Origin: Salsipaludibacter sp963812245
GTDB taxonomy: Bacteria; Actinomycetota; Nitriliruptoria; Nitriliruptorales; Nitriliruptoraceae
DNA length: 64,000 nt
Assembly: GCA_963812245.1 (NCBI GenBank)
Contig: CAWEUK010000003.1
Span: forward strand, 558,001 to 622,000
Reading direction: 5' to 3'
Positions 8,565 to 17,861 of the stretch are shown here, in pieces. How positions within the stretch are numbered: the stretch's first letter is position 1; each line of letters opens with the position of its first letter. The translations under genes and the position numbers were made by a program. The notes beneath the pieces are model-generated. The model was not told the origin of the DNA. It saw nothing but the letters and a program-made list of their open reading frames with translations, and did not search any database.

Positions 8565-9620
8565 TCAGCGCTCGTGGTCGATGACGATGCGCAGGGGGTT
8601 GCCCTCACGCGTGTGCAGCATCTGGATCGCGGTGGGCAGGTCTTGGATGCCGAACGTGTGGGACACCGAACGTGACAGGTCGAGGCGGCCCGCATCCAGC
8701 AGGTCGACCAGTTCGTTGACGTCGGCCAGCGTGGCACCGAAGGAACCCACGACCTCCTGTTCGCGGGACACGAACAGTCCCAGTGGGGGGCCGGTCAGCC
8801 GATCCCGCCCGATGCCCACGAGTGTTGCCCGGCCGCCGGGGCGCAGGACACGGCTGGCCAGTGCCACGGTGGCCGAGACCCCGACGAACTCGAAGCTGAC
8901 GTCGGCGCCACCCTCCGTGGCTGCCAGCACCTGGGCGACGGCATCACCGTCGTGGGCGTTGACGACCGCGAAGGCGCCTGCCTGCAGGCCACGTTCCAGC
9001 GCCACCTCGTCGGTGTCGATGCCGACGACCTCGGCGCCCGCGAGCACGGCCAACTGCACCGCATGGAAGCCCAGTCCGCCCATGCCGATGACGACGGCCA
9101 CCGTGCCCTCGCCCGCGCCACCCCGCTTGAGCGCGTGGTAGGGCGTCGCGACAGCGTCGGCCAGGATCGCGGCCTGCGCGAACGGCACGTGGCCGGGAAT
9201 CGGCAGCGGCAGTGCCGCCGCCACCGCCACCGCGCCCGCCTGGGCCCCGTCGACGTCCACCCCGAGCACCTTCGTCGAGGCGCACAGGTTGTCGCGACCC
9301 GTCCGACACATGGCACACGTGCCACAGGTCTGACCGGCCGGCACGATCACGCGGTCGCCAACCTGCCATTCGCTGACGCCGTCACCGACCGAGGACACGG
9401 TTCCGGCTGCCTCGTGGCCCAACGTGATGGGCAGGTGGCCTGCCGGGGTGATGCCCTGCACGACGTGCAGGTCGCTGGCGCACACGCCACAGGCCGCGAT
9501 GTCGACCACGACCTGGCCGGGTTCGGGCAGGGGTGCGCGGACTTCTTCGATGCGCAGGTCGGCGCGGGTCGGGTCACGATCGGTCGCGTGCAGCCTGGCG
9601 GCAACGATGGTGGCGGTCAT
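8565..9620 (-). CDS. Zinc-dependent medium-chain alcohol dehydrogenase
   Basis: A 351-residue MDR-family dehydrogenase. The catalytic zinc ligands are in CGVCASDLH and GHEAAGTV. The structural zinc lobe has the four-cysteine pattern CGTCAMCRTGRDNLC, and the nucleotide-binding motif is VVIGMGGLGFHAVQLA. An acidic IDTD after the second Rossmann strand points to NAD rather than NADP. Alcohol or polyol oxidation is expected; the specific substrate is not readable. It is transcribed alone from the minus strand, with no obvious partner gene. Confidence 0.85.
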   Translation of the reverse strand: MTATIVAARLHATDRDPTRADLRIEEVRAPLPEPGQVVVDIAACGVCASDLHVVQGITPAGHLPITLGHEAAGTVSSVGDGVSEWQVGDRVIVPAGQTCGTCAMCRTGRDNLCASTKVLGVDVDGAQAGAVAVAAALPLPIPGHVPFAQAAILADAVATPYHALKRGGAGEGTVAVVIGMGGLGFHAVQLAVLAGAEVVGIDTDEVALERGLQAGAFAVVNAHDGDAVAQVLAATEGGADVSFEFVGVSATVALASRVLRPGGRATLVGIGRDRLTGPPLGLFVSREQEVVGSFGATLADVNELVDLLDAGRLDLSRSVSHTFGIQDLPTAIQMLHTREGNPLRIVIDHER

Positions 9621-9734
9621 GCGCAGCGTTCCTTGGTCTGGGGACCTGGGTCCGACAACGGGTGGCGCGTCCCGGTCACGGCGGCCTGGGGCGGGGCGGT
9701 CGACGTGCCCATGGTGCCCGCGCGTCCGTCGGCC

Positions 9735-10133
9735 TCAGCCCACTTCGTCGTCGCCGGGCCACGGTGGCAGTTCGTCCAGTGACACCGCTTCACCCCGAAC
9801 GCCTCGCTCGTAGTCACGCATCCGGCGGGGATACCCCACCTTGGCAGCGTCGTAGAGGGGGATCGCATGGTCCTCGCACACCTTGTGGGCGTGTGCGCGG
9901 TCGGCCACGGGTCGGCGCAGGTACTCCCCGTCGCCGGCGACCAGCAACAGGGTCATCGGATAGATCGTCGTGGCAGGTTCGAGAAACCCCTCGACGCCGG
10001 TGCGGTCGTCGATGAACGTGCCCATCTCTGCCGTGGCGGCCCGATTGGCCGGGTTCGTGGAAGGTGACGGTCCGCGCTTGCGCGGGGACGGCTCACCACG
10101 GAACCACGCCTTCATCCGGTCCTGGAAGCCCAC
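9735..10133 (-). CDS. Conserved hypothetical protein (actinobacterial type)
   Basis: About 132 residues. I do not recognise a characterised family. The C-terminal two thirds look conserved in style: EGFLEPATTIYPMTLLLVAGDGEY, then DHAIPLYDAAKVGYPRRMRDYERG. The N-terminus is amphipathic and basic (FQDRMKAWFRG). GTG 10133 is chosen because GAAGGG lies seven bases upstream; another GTG ten codons earlier (10163) is also possible. It sits between the alcohol dehydrogenase and upp genes, all on the minus strand, with a gap of about 190 bp to upp. Confidence 0.55.
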   Translation of the reverse strand: MGFQDRMKAWFRGEPSPRKRGPSPSTNPANRAATAEMGTFIDDRTGVEGFLEPATTIYPMTLLLVAGDGEYLRRPVADRAHAHKVCEDHAIPLYDAAKVGYPRRMRDYERGVRGEAVSLDELPPWPGDDEVG

Positions 10134-10322
10134 GACGATCCCTTCGACGTCCTCGATGCACACCCTGCGCGGACACCAGTGAGGCTACCCGTCGTGGCAG
10201 GGGCGCCGGCCGGCACCCGACGGAGCCGGTCGTGGTGACCGGGTGCAGTGGATTGCGGGTCAGGTGTCGCGTGCCGACTGGCGTCGGAGGCTGGCGTCGG
10301 GGACTGGCGTTGGCCGCTGCCC

Positions 10323-10949
10323 TCAGTGCGTCGTGCCGAACAGGCGGTCCCCGAAGTCGCCCAGTCCGGGCACGATGTAGCCGTTGTCATCGAGTTCGGG
10401 ATCCACCGCGGCCGTGACGATGTGGGCATCGGGAACCATCCTGGCGATGGCGTCCACGGCAGTCTGGGTGGCCACGACGCAGATGATGGTCACGCGGGTC
10501 GGGTTGAGCTCGGCCAACGCCGCCGCTGCGGCTGCGGCCGAACCCCCGGTGGCCAGCATCGGTTCCAGGACCAGCACCCATGAGCCCTCGACCGGTGGCA
10601 GCTTCTTGTAGTACTCGCGCGGCTGCAGGGTGTCGGCGTCACGCTCGAGACCGATCATGCCGACCGTCGACGTCGGCAGCGCCTCCTGCACCCCCGGCAA
10701 CAGGCCAAGACCGGCGCGCAGGACGGGCACCACGACGATGGGCATCGCGGGCTCCCGACCCGGGGCTGGGCCCAGTGGTGTCGTCACCTCGATTTCCCGT
10801 GTCGGCAGGTCCGCAACGGCGGTCAGGGCCAGGTGCGCTCCGAGTTGGCGGGCATGCCGGATGAAGTCGGCGGGAATCGTGTCGGCATCGCGCACGCGGT
10901 TGAGATGCACGCATGTCGCGGCATCGTCGACGACGGTGAGGTTGGTCAC
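10323..10949 (-). CDS. upp: Uracil phosphoribosyltransferase
   Basis: A 208-residue enzyme making UMP from uracil and PRPP in pyrimidine salvage. The PRPP-binding loop is VLEPMLATGGSA, the uracil-binding C-terminus is YIVPGLGDFGDRLFGT, and VPVLRAGLGLLPG is the conserved dimer/active-site strand. GTG 10949 gives the normal family length and has AGGAG eight bases upstream; the frame is open nine codons farther. It appears monocistronic on the minus strand. Confidence 0.93.
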   Translation of the reverse strand: MTNLTVVDDAATCVHLNRVRDADTIPADFIRHARQLGAHLALTAVADLPTREIEVTTPLGPAPGREPAMPIVVVPVLRAGLGLLPGVQEALPTSTVGMIGLERDADTLQPREYYKKLPPVEGSWVLVLEPMLATGGSAAAAAAALAELNPTRVTIICVVATQTAVDAIARMVPDAHIVTAAVDPELDDNGYIVPGLGDFGDRLFGTTH

Positions 10950-11154
10950 TGCGATGCTCCTGTGGGGCGCAGACACTCGATGACTCGCAGGTTAGGCCGG
11001 TTCGTGGAGGGGTGGGGGCCAAGTGGTCGCCCTCCGACCGTCAGCGTGTGCCCGTGCGGGGTCCTACTCTTCAGGCCGAGGACATGGTGGTCTCGCAGGG
11101 CGGCGTCGTCGCATCTGGGTACGTGTCACCTGCAATGCAGGAGAGGTTTTGAAC

Positions 11155-12597
11155 ATGGGGCGACGCGCCAAGATCGTGGCCACGCTGGGGCCGGCACTGG
11201 ACGACGAGGATCGTCTGAAGGCCGCGCTGGCCGCTGGCATCGACGTCGTGCGGCTCAACTTCTCGCACGGTGCCCTGGACGAGCACGCCCAACGGCTCGA
11301 TCGGGTCAGGCGCATCGGCACCCAGTTGGGACGCACGATCGGTGTCCTGGGCGACCTCCAGGGTCCCAAGATCCGCCTGGGCCTGTTGCCCGACGAGGGG
11401 ATCATGCTCGAGGACGGTGCGGAGGTGGTGTTGCGCGCCGGCCATGAAACCCTCGATGCCTACGACGACGGCACCGGCACGCCCGTGCTTCCCGTCGTCT
11501 ACGAGCAGATGGCCGCCGATGTGGACCCCGGCTCGCTGGTGCTGCTCGACGACGGCCTGCTGCGGCTGGTTGCCGCCAGGGTCGACGGCGATGCCGTGAC
11601 CTGTCGCGTCGTCGCCGGCGGACTGGCCAAGTCGCGCAAGGGCCTCAACATGCCGGGTGCCGAGGTGTCGGCTCCGTGCCTGACGGACAAGGACAAGGTC
11701 GACCTGCTCAACATGATCGAACTGGAGGTCGACTGGATCGCCCTGTCGTTCGTTCGACGCGCCTCCGACATCCTGGAGGCCCGCGAACTGTCCGAGGCCA
11801 ATGGTGGGCAGGCACCGATCATCGCGAAGCTCGAACGCCCCGAGGCCGTCACCAACCTCGACGAGATCGTGGCGGCAACCGACGCCGTCATGGTGGCGCG
11901 TGGCGACATGGGCGTCGAGGTGGGGCCGGAACGCGTGCCGGCCATCCAGAAGCGCATCATCGACACCGCGAACCAGGCCGGCAAGCCCGTCATCACGGCC
12001 ACCGAGATGCTCGATTCCATGATTCGCAGTCCGCGACCGACACGTGCCGAGGCCTCCGACGTCGCCAACGCCATCTTCGACGGCACCGATGCCGTGATGC
12101 TGTCCGGTGAGACCGCTGCGGGTCGCTACCCGGTCGAGGCCGTGCGGACCATGGCGCGAATCATCGAGGAGGCCGAGTCGTCGGTGCACCTCGTCCACGC
12201 CCCGCCCACGTCGGGGCCCGGCGCCTCGGTGGCCCGGGTCGTCGCGCAGTCAGCCGTCGAGGTCTCCAACGCCGTCAACGCCCGAGCACTCATGGTCTTC
12301 TCGCTGTCGGGCTCGTCGGTCCAGCTCGTGTCCAAGTTCCGGCCCGGTGTCCCGGTCATCGGGCTGTCACCGGACTATCGCGCCCTGCGACGCATGGCGC
12401 TGATGTGGGGCGTTCGCAGTCTCGAGGTGGCCACCAAGGACGATTCGCGAGCCCTCACACTGGCCGCCGAGGAGGTGTGCCTGCGCGCAGGGGTCGCCAA
12501 CCCGGGTGACGCCGTGGTGATCGTCTCGGGGATTCCGGGTGGGCACGGGGGAACCAACCGCATCCTGGTGCACCACATTGGCGACGTGCCGGACTGA
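11155..12597 (+). CDS. pyk: Pyruvate kinase
   Basis: A 480-residue glycolytic enzyme converting PEP and ADP to pyruvate and ATP. The N-terminal RAKIVATLGPA, the catalytic-lysine strand PIIAKLERPEAV, the metal-binding loop VARGDMGVEVG and the ITATEMLDSM signature are all present, followed by a complete C-terminal regulatory domain. ATG 11155 follows GGAGAGG at good spacing. The TIM-barrel, B and C domains are of normal length. The EEP-family gene starts 7 bp after its stop, so they may be co-transcribed. Confidence 0.95.
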   Translation: MGRRAKIVATLGPALDDEDRLKAALAAGIDVVRLNFSHGALDEHAQRLDRVRRIGTQLGRTIGVLGDLQGPKIRLGLLPDEGIMLEDGAEVVLRAGHETLDAYDDGTGTPVLPVVYEQMAADVDPGSLVLLDDGLLRLVAARVDGDAVTCRVVAGGLAKSRKGLNMPGAEVSAPCLTDKDKVDLLNMIELEVDWIALSFVRRASDILEARELSEANGGQAPIIAKLERPEAVTNLDEIVAATDAVMVARGDMGVEVGPERVPAIQKRIIDTANQAGKPVITATEMLDSMIRSPRPTRAEASDVANAIFDGTDAVMLSGETAAGRYPVEAVRTMARIIEEAESSVHLVHAPPTSGPGASVARVVAQSAVEVSNAVNARALMVFSLSGSSVQLVSKFRPGVPVIGLSPDYRALRRMALMWGVRSLEVATKDDSRALTLAAEEVCLRAGVANPGDAVVIVSGIPGGHGGTNRILVHHIGDVPD

Positions 12598-12604
12598 CAC
12601 CCAG

Positions 12605-13666
12605 ATGAGCTTGAGTGCATCCCCGCCCGGTGCGGGCATCGTGTCGTCTGCGGCGCGCCACAGCGGCCAGGCGCCCCGCCGGCCGTCCCGTGTGGTCCTT
12701 GGGATCGCCATGGTCTACGGCGTCGCATCCCTGGTGATCCTGGTGTCGTGGCTGTTGTTCGGGGATGCCTGGTGGCTGCAGCCGCTGAACCTGACCACCT
12801 ACTGGTGGCCGCTGCCGGCGTTCGCGTTCGCGCTGGTCCCGCTGGTCACGCGCAACTGGCGGGCGCTGGCGTGGCTGCTCGTGCCCATCCTGGGGTGGGC
12901 ATGGATCTATGGCACGGCGTGGCTGCCACCCACGCAGGTCGACATGGCGGCGGCGGCCGACCTGCGGGTCGTGTCGTGGAACATGTTCGTGGGCACCCCG
13001 GACGCCACGCATGTGGTCGAGATGGTCGACGAGGTGGACCCCGACATCGCCATGCTCATGGAGGTGTTCCCGGCCCGCCAGGCCGAGTTGGAGGCAGCCT
13101 TCGAGACGCGCCTGCCCCACACGGCCACGGTGCAGTCCGAGGGTGTCGGTGGCGTGATGGTGGCCTCGCGGTACCCGATCATCGAGGTCGTGGAGGTGGC
13201 CCCGGTCGAGGGTGCACGATCCTCGTTGGTCGCGATCGTCGACGTCGAGGGCACCACCGTGCAGGTGGCGCCGGTGCACCTGCGGTCGCCCTGCCTGGAA
13301 TGTGGTGACTCGCCGGCGCAGCGACTGTCGTTGGAGGGCTCGTCACGTGCCGCGGAGATGGCAGCGGTGCTCGCTGCACTGGACCCCGACCTGCCGACCA
13401 TCGTCGGGGGTGACCTCAACTCCAACGAACGGTCGCTGCCGTACCGTGAGTTGGTACGAGCCGGATTCGACGATCCCCAACGCGACGTCGGCCAGGGTCC
13501 GGGATTCACATGGCCGGCAGGAGGACGACCGGTGCCTGTTCCCGTGGTGCGCATCGACTGGATCCTGTCGCGCGGGCTGGATCCAGTCGCCGCCTGGGTG
13601 GCGGCACCCGGACCGTCTGACCACCACCCGGTGGTTGCCACGTTCGCGTACGAGGAGGCACCGTGA
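12605..13666 (+). CDS. Membrane-anchored endonuclease/exonuclease/phosphatase (EEP) family protein
   Basis: 353 residues: three or so hydrophobic helices in residues 30-115, then an EEP catalytic domain facing outside the membrane. EEP active-site positions can be followed: Asn in VVSWNMF, Glu in AMLMEVFP, GGDLNSNERS (Asp/Asn) and the terminal SDHHPV. These metal-dependent phosphoesterases act on nucleic acids, sphingolipids or inositol phosphates; the substrate is undetermined here. A CLECGD pair of cysteines lies inside the domain. The stop overlaps the next gene by 4 bp (GTGA), so coupling with the split-barrel protein is likely. Confidence 0.8.
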   Translation: MSLSASPPGAGIVSSAARHSGQAPRRPSRVVLGIAMVYGVASLVILVSWLLFGDAWWLQPLNLTTYWWPLPAFAFALVPLVTRNWRALAWLLVPILGWAWIYGTAWLPPTQVDMAAAADLRVVSWNMFVGTPDATHVVEMVDEVDPDIAMLMEVFPARQAELEAAFETRLPHTATVQSEGVGGVMVASRYPIIEVVEVAPVEGARSSLVAIVDVEGTTVQVAPVHLRSPCLECGDSPAQRLSLEGSSRAAEMAAVLAALDPDLPTIVGGDLNSNERSLPYRELVRAGFDDPQRDVGQGPGFTWPAGGRPVPVPVVRIDWILSRGLDPVAAWVAAPGPSDHHPVVATFAYEEAP

Positions 13667-14040
13667 TCGACATCGCCGATCGTGTCATCGACAACACCCA
13701 GCACTACTGCCTGGTGACCACCGCTGGCCGGGTCACGGCCCGGCGGCGCACGGCGGAGCTGTGGTTCGTGCCGGCCGACGGCGGGGTGTTCCTGATGTCG
13801 GGATCCGGCGGGCTCACGCAGTGGTGCCTGGACCTCGAACGCGAGGAGCAGGCCGTCCTGCGCATCGGCGCCAGCTCGTGGCACGTGCGGGCAGCGCCGG
13901 TCACCGACGACAGGGTGCGCACCACGTCGTTGACCATGTTCCACGACAAGTACGACGGCCCCGATCGCGACCGTCTCACGCCATGGTTGGCCAACGCCGT
14001 GGTGTTTCGGCTCGTGATCACGCGGGAACTGGTCACCTGA
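13663..14040 (+). CDS. PPOX/nitroreductase-type split beta-barrel flavin-binding protein
   Basis: A 125-residue protein resembling the pyridoxamine-5'-phosphate-oxidase-like split barrel family (FMN or F420 binders of actinobacteria). Supporting text: TTAGRVTARRRTAELWFVPADGGVFLMSGSGG, the typical first strands with a basic RRRTAELW segment. Cofactor and substrate are unknown. GTG 13663 overlaps the preceding stop as GTGA. It converges on the response regulator gene, with stops 3 bp apart. Confidence 0.6.
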   Translation: MIDIADRVIDNTQHYCLVTTAGRVTARRRTAELWFVPADGGVFLMSGSGGLTQWCLDLEREEQAVLRIGASSWHVRAAPVTDDRVRTTSLTMFHDKYDGPDRDRLTPWLANAVVFRLVITRELVT

Positions 14041-14043
14041 CGG

Positions 14044-14745
14044 TCACCCGTTGTTCGGGTCCAACGGCTGGGCATGCCCCTGCTCGTGCAACCACGCCAG
14101 CACCGCCGCCACGCGACGGTGGACCTGCGGTTCGTCACCCAGGCCAAGCTTGCGAAACACCTGGGTGGAGTACTTCTCGATCGACGACTCCGACAGGTGG
14201 AGATGCTCGGCGATGCCGGCGTTGGTGTGCCCCCGGGCCATCTGTTCGAGCACGTCCCGCTCCCGGTCGGTCAGGGCTGCCAGCGGGGACTGCGTCCGGC
14301 GCGTGTTCTGTGCCACGAGCGCGGCGACGACGTCGGGGTCGATCCACGATCCGCCCGTCGCCACCTCCTGGACGACCGCGACCAGTTGCCCCGGATCGCC
14401 CACCCGCTCCTTGAGCACGTAGGCCAGTCCAGCCGTGCCGTCCCGCAGCAGATCGAGCGCGTAGCTGGCGTCGGCGTACTGCGACAGGATCACCACCCCG
14501 ATCCCCGGTTGCACGGCACGGATCCGGTGGGCCGCGTCGATTCCCTCGGTCGTGTGGCTGGGCGGCATCCTGATGTCGGTGACCACCACGTCGATGGTCT
14601 CGTGATCGACGACCTGCTCGAGCTCGTGGGCCGTGCCCACGGCGGCGACGACATCGATGTGGCCACTGTCGGAAAGTGCGCGTCGGGTTCCCTCACGCAC
14701 CAGCCAGTGATCCTCGGCGATGGCGACCCGCAGTCGTTCGCTCAT
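14044..14745 (-). CDS. NarL/LuxR-type response regulator
   Basis: A 233-residue two-domain regulator. The receiver domain (about 5-125) has the acidic pair in VAIAEDHWLVREG and the phospho-acceptor Asp in VVVTDIRMP. The C-terminal LuxR helix-turn-helix (about 155-220) carries LTDRERDVLEQMARGHTNAGIAEHLHLSESSIEKYSTQVFRKLGL in the usual arrangement. It should be phosphorylated by the kinase encoded immediately upstream; its ATG overlaps the kinase stop by 4 bp (ATGA). Since that kinase gene carries a frameshift, the state of the pathway is uncertain. Confidence 0.9.
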   Translation of the reverse strand: MSERLRVAIAEDHWLVREGTRRALSDSGHIDVVAAVGTAHELEQVVDHETIDVVVTDIRMPPSHTTEGIDAAHRIRAVQPGIGVVILSQYADASYALDLLRDGTAGLAYVLKERVGDPGQLVAVVQEVATGGSWIDPDVVAALVAQNTRRTQSPLAALTDRERDVLEQMARGHTNAGIAEHLHLSESSIEKYSTQVFRKLGLGDEPQVHRRVAAVLAWLHEQGHAQPLDPNNG

Positions 14746-16095
14746 GCTCCGACCTCCACCGGGGTCAGCGCGATCGTCGCTGCCACCGTGGTGCCCGCGC
14801 CGGGGGAGGTCACGACCTCGAGGCTGCCACCCAGGGCGCTGAGGCGTTCCGCCAGGTCGTGCAGTCCTGACCCGCTCGGGTCGTCAGCGACAGGCGGCTC
14901 GTACCCATTGCCGTCGTCGGTGACCGTGATCGACAGGGATCCGCCGGATCGTGCAAGGGCCACCTCGACCCGCGACGCGCCGGCATGCTTGAGGCTGTTC
15001 GCGAGCGCCTCGGCCACGGTGAAGTAGCCGGCGCCCTCGACCTCCTGGGCCAACCTGAGGTCCCGGAGACCGGGATCTGCTCGCAGTGTCACCGGGACGG
15101 GGTTGCCGGCGGCCAGCGCCTCCACGGCGGCCAACAGGCCGCGATCGGTCAACAGGCTGGGGTGGATGCCGGCCGCCAGCTCACGCAGGTCCCGGAGGAC
15201 GCGGCCCAGGCCCCGCCGCAGTGCCGCCAGCTCTCGCATCACGGCGTGGGGATCGCCGTGCGGCCAGGACCTGGACCCGGCCCGCCTGGCTGATCAGGGC
15301 CACCAACTCCTGCTGCACACCGTCGTGGATGTTTCGTTCGATCCGACGACGCTCTGCCTCCTGCGCGCGCACCAACCGAGTTCGCGAGGCTGCGAGCCGA
15401 TCGGCCTGGCGTGCCAACTCCTCCGTGAGGCGGACGTTGCGAACTGCCAGCGCTGCCTGCTGTGCCAGTGTCGCCACGACGGCCTCGTCCTGTTCGCTGA
15501 GTTTCCCCACTGTTCGTGGACCACACTCGACCATCCCCAGGGATTCGCCGTCCAGGACGATCGGCACGACCAGGACGGCGTCGTCGGGTCCATCTCCGCG
15601 GTTGTCCGATCGGTCGTGTGGCCGTGCGCCGATCCCGGGGTCGGCGCCGGTGAGCGTCACCCGTGCCCATTCCAGCCCCAGCCCGTTGCGCACTGTCGCC
15701 GCCATCCGCGGCAGCAATGTCTCGAGGTCGTAGGTCTCGGCCAGCGTGTTGCCGAGCCGTGCGATCACGTGGGCCGGATCACTGCGGGTCCCGAACACCC
15801 ACCGATCGGCCAGTCCCTGCAGCCACGATCGTGCTGGCTGGAAGGCCAGGGTGGCCACGACCGTCAGGGTCACGGCCCACCCGATCGACAGGCGATTGCC
15901 TGCCGCCACGCCCACTGCGGAGCCGGCCGCGACGTACACCCCCGTGATCGTCGTCCACAGCACGCCGTACACCAGTGTGCGACGCAGCACGCGGTCGACG
16001 TCGAGAGCAGGCGCGGCCGGAACCGGTGCGACGGTGCTCCCGCGCACGTCCGTGGTCGGTGTCAGGCTCCCCATGGTCATGCCATCATTGCGCAT
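14742..16095 (-). pseudogene. Sensor histidine kinase split by a frameshift (HisKA_3 + HATPase)
   Basis: Two overlapping frames together make one kinase. The upstream frame (16095 down to 15181) has two membrane helices, a GAF-like domain (about residues 100-230) and the phospho-acceptor box RRIERNIHDGVQQELVALI. The downstream frame ends at 14742 and has RELAAGIHPSLL, the N-box TVAEALANSLKHAGA and the ATP-lid motif DDGNGYEP...GSGLHDLAERLSALGG. Similarity passes from VQVLA in one frame to HGDPHAVMREL in the other, at about 15255-15263, as if one base were extra. Alternatively these could be two polypeptides, with the HATPase half starting at GTG 15242 or ATG 15239. The membrane part also looks short for this kinase type. 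Confidence 0.75.
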
Positions 16096-16547
16096 CCCAG
16101 GTCGGAATGCGACGGAAGTGGGTTTCGCAGTGGTGGCGGACGACCGGAATCGGATGTGGCCGCAGGTTCTCGGCCCGCGGTGGGGCCACGACGCGTGGCG
16201 CGGCTGCGTCGCGTCGCGATGTCGCCGGCGCTGCCGTGGTCACCCGTCGAGCGTTGGCGAGCCGGCCGAGGGTGGCAAGCACCATCGCGGTCACCATGCG
16301 CCAGCGACGGCCCGATCGGATCAGCCACCGGTCCAGCAGCGCCACGATCGCAGTGATGGCCGAGAACACCAGCGAAAACGCATTCACCTGGTCGATGATC
16401 GAGGGGATGACGCCGAACACCGTGGCAGCCGACCATCACCAGGAACCCGAAGGAGGCGGTGGCGACCCAGGGTCTGGCATCCGGCTTCACGTCGTGGGAC
16501 GCGGCGGCTGGTGCAGTCGCTTCCGTCGACAGCATGTCCTCGCTCAC
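16085..16547 (-). pseudogene. Possible frameshifted small membrane protein
   Basis: A GTG at 16547 with GGAGG just upstream opens a frame ending in a hydrophobic run, WVATASFGFLVM. The hydrophobicity then continues in another frame as SAATVFGVIPSIIDQVNAFS and VFSAITAIVALLDRWLI. Joining them near 16428-16436 gives two plausible transmembrane helices and a basic tail. No family is recognised. The call rests on hydrophobic continuity alone, so it may be a false reading; it lies directly upstream of the frameshifted kinase, making either local decay or local sequence error plausible. The 205 bp between it and the methyltransferase gene hold nothing I can identify. Confidence 0.35.
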
Positions 16548-16752
16548 GGGCCTCCATCCACTCGGTGGCTTCGCCCCAGGTCGTGGTCCGGTGCCGGACC
16601 TGCCTTCGGGTGCACCTGCCACGGTGGCGCACGGTGGACGATCGGACCATCCGGGTGGCCACAGTCCGTGGTGGTGCTGTCCAGAAGCGGCGACCGGGTG
16701 CGTTGCACTCCCAGCCGCCACGCGATGCCAGGCGTCGACGGGAGCGGATGCG

Positions 16753-17568
16753 TCAGCCCTGCTGGCTGCCCAGCGGGTCCGGTCGGTGCAGCACCAGGCG
16801 CACGTCCATGGCGGGGCGAGCCGGGTCGGTCGCCGGATGCTCGAGGCTGAGCCGTTCGAGGCCGTCCACCCGGTAGGCGGCCAGCTCCGCCGGTGCCTGG
16901 GCCCACGGCGGGCCCTGCCAGGTTCGTGCCGCCTCGTCAGACGTGGCCAGCAGGGTCGACACGAGCAGGTACCCACCCGGTCCGACCAGCGAGGCCACCC
17001 CGAGCATGGCTCGGTCGCGCATCGATGCGGGCAGTGACTGGACCGTTCTGACCTCCACGACCAGGCCGAACGCGGCCACCAGGTGGTCCGACAGGTCAAG
17101 GACGTCGGCCACTTCCCACGACACTGAACCCGGCAGCTCTGCCAGCTCGTCGGCGAAGCGGGCACGCGCCCATGCCACCGCCGACGGCGCCACGTCGAAC
17201 GCCGTGACACGGCAGCCGCGGCGAGCCAATTCGACGGCATCGTCGCCCAGCCCGCACCCGACGACCACGGCATCCACGCCGGTGACGTCCAGGCCCGGTT
17301 GGTCGAGCCACGTGACCACGTGGGGGTGTGGCGCCAGGGCCGCCCACGGCACGTCGGCGGCATCGCCGGCGGCGTCGCGGTACAGCAGTTCGAACCGATC
17401 CGACGCCTGGTCGCGCAACACGCCGGCGGCGGCGGCGGTCACCCAGGCATCGGTGCCCTGCGAGGGTTGCGCATCCGTGCGGTCGCCCGACGCAGTGTCG
17501 GCGGGCGTCACCGGGGCGCTCGACGAATCGTCGAACGGCTCGTCCATGTCGGTGGGGCGATCTGCCAA
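16753..17568 (-). CDS. SAM-dependent class I methyltransferase (TPMT-like)
   Basis: About 271 residues with a hydrophilic acidic N-terminal tail of about 40 residues, then a Rossmann methyltransferase. Motif I is VVVGCGLGDDAVELARRG, followed by VTAFDVAPSAVAWARAR (acidic residue for the SAM ribose) and WEVADVLDL. The VGCGLGDDA pattern is common in thiopurine-methyltransferase-like proteins; the substrate is unknown. TTG 17568 is chosen since GAGGAG lies eight bases upstream. ATG 17547 and an ATG at 17625 are alternatives. Confidence 0.75.
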   Translation of the reverse strand: MADRPTDMDEPFDDSSSAPVTPADTASGDRTDAQPSQGTDAWVTAAAAGVLRDQASDRFELLYRDAAGDAADVPWAALAPHPHVVTWLDQPGLDVTGVDAVVVGCGLGDDAVELARRGCRVTAFDVAPSAVAWARARFADELAELPGSVSWEVADVLDLSDHLVAAFGLVVEVRTVQSLPASMRDRAMLGVASLVGPGGYLLVSTLLATSDEAARTWQGPPWAQAPAELAAYRVDGLERLSLEHPATDPARPAMDVRLVLHRPDPLGSQQG

Positions 17569-17658
17569 GGTCGAATCTCCTCGTGCCGGGGAAGTGGTCG
17601 ACGAACAGCCGGCTGGTACCGGCATCGTCTCGCGCGTCGTGCTGGGTCTGGGGGTCGC

Positions 17659-17847
17659 TCAGGTGAACTGCTCGGCGAGCGCGGTCAGGCGGTCGACGTG
17701 GGCCGGGAAGTCGTCGTCCGTGGGGAGGTTGTCGCCGGGCGACCAGCATCCCGCAGCCTCGTCCATCCCCTCGCGCAGGATGTCGGCCTGTCGGGCGTGA
17801 CGCGCGACATCGGCGTGAACGTGGGTGAGGACGTGGCCCAGGGTCAC
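17659..17847 (-). pseudogene. Truncated DinB/DUF664-like C-terminal remnant
   Basis: A 62-codon frame whose text VLTHVHADVARHARQADILREGMD resembles the last third of DUF664/DinB four-helix proteins: an HxxxE/D-like helix, then ARHxxxADxLRE. The N-terminal two helices and their metal-binding histidine are absent, because the frame begins just beyond the ferredoxin terminator hairpin. It is best read as a leftover fragment. The family match is from memory of the motif, so moderate confidence. Confidence 0.5.
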
Positions 17848-17861
17848 CTCTGGAGCATCGG

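Noticed and set aside
14046..14060. ACCCG/CGGGT hairpin at the end of the response-regulator gene
   Set aside because: Five base pairs only and inside coding sequence; too weak to call a terminator.
16077..17363. A long frame overlapping the methyltransferase on the same strand
   Set aside because: The methyltransferase motifs are in another frame; only its last part contributes to the possible small membrane gene.
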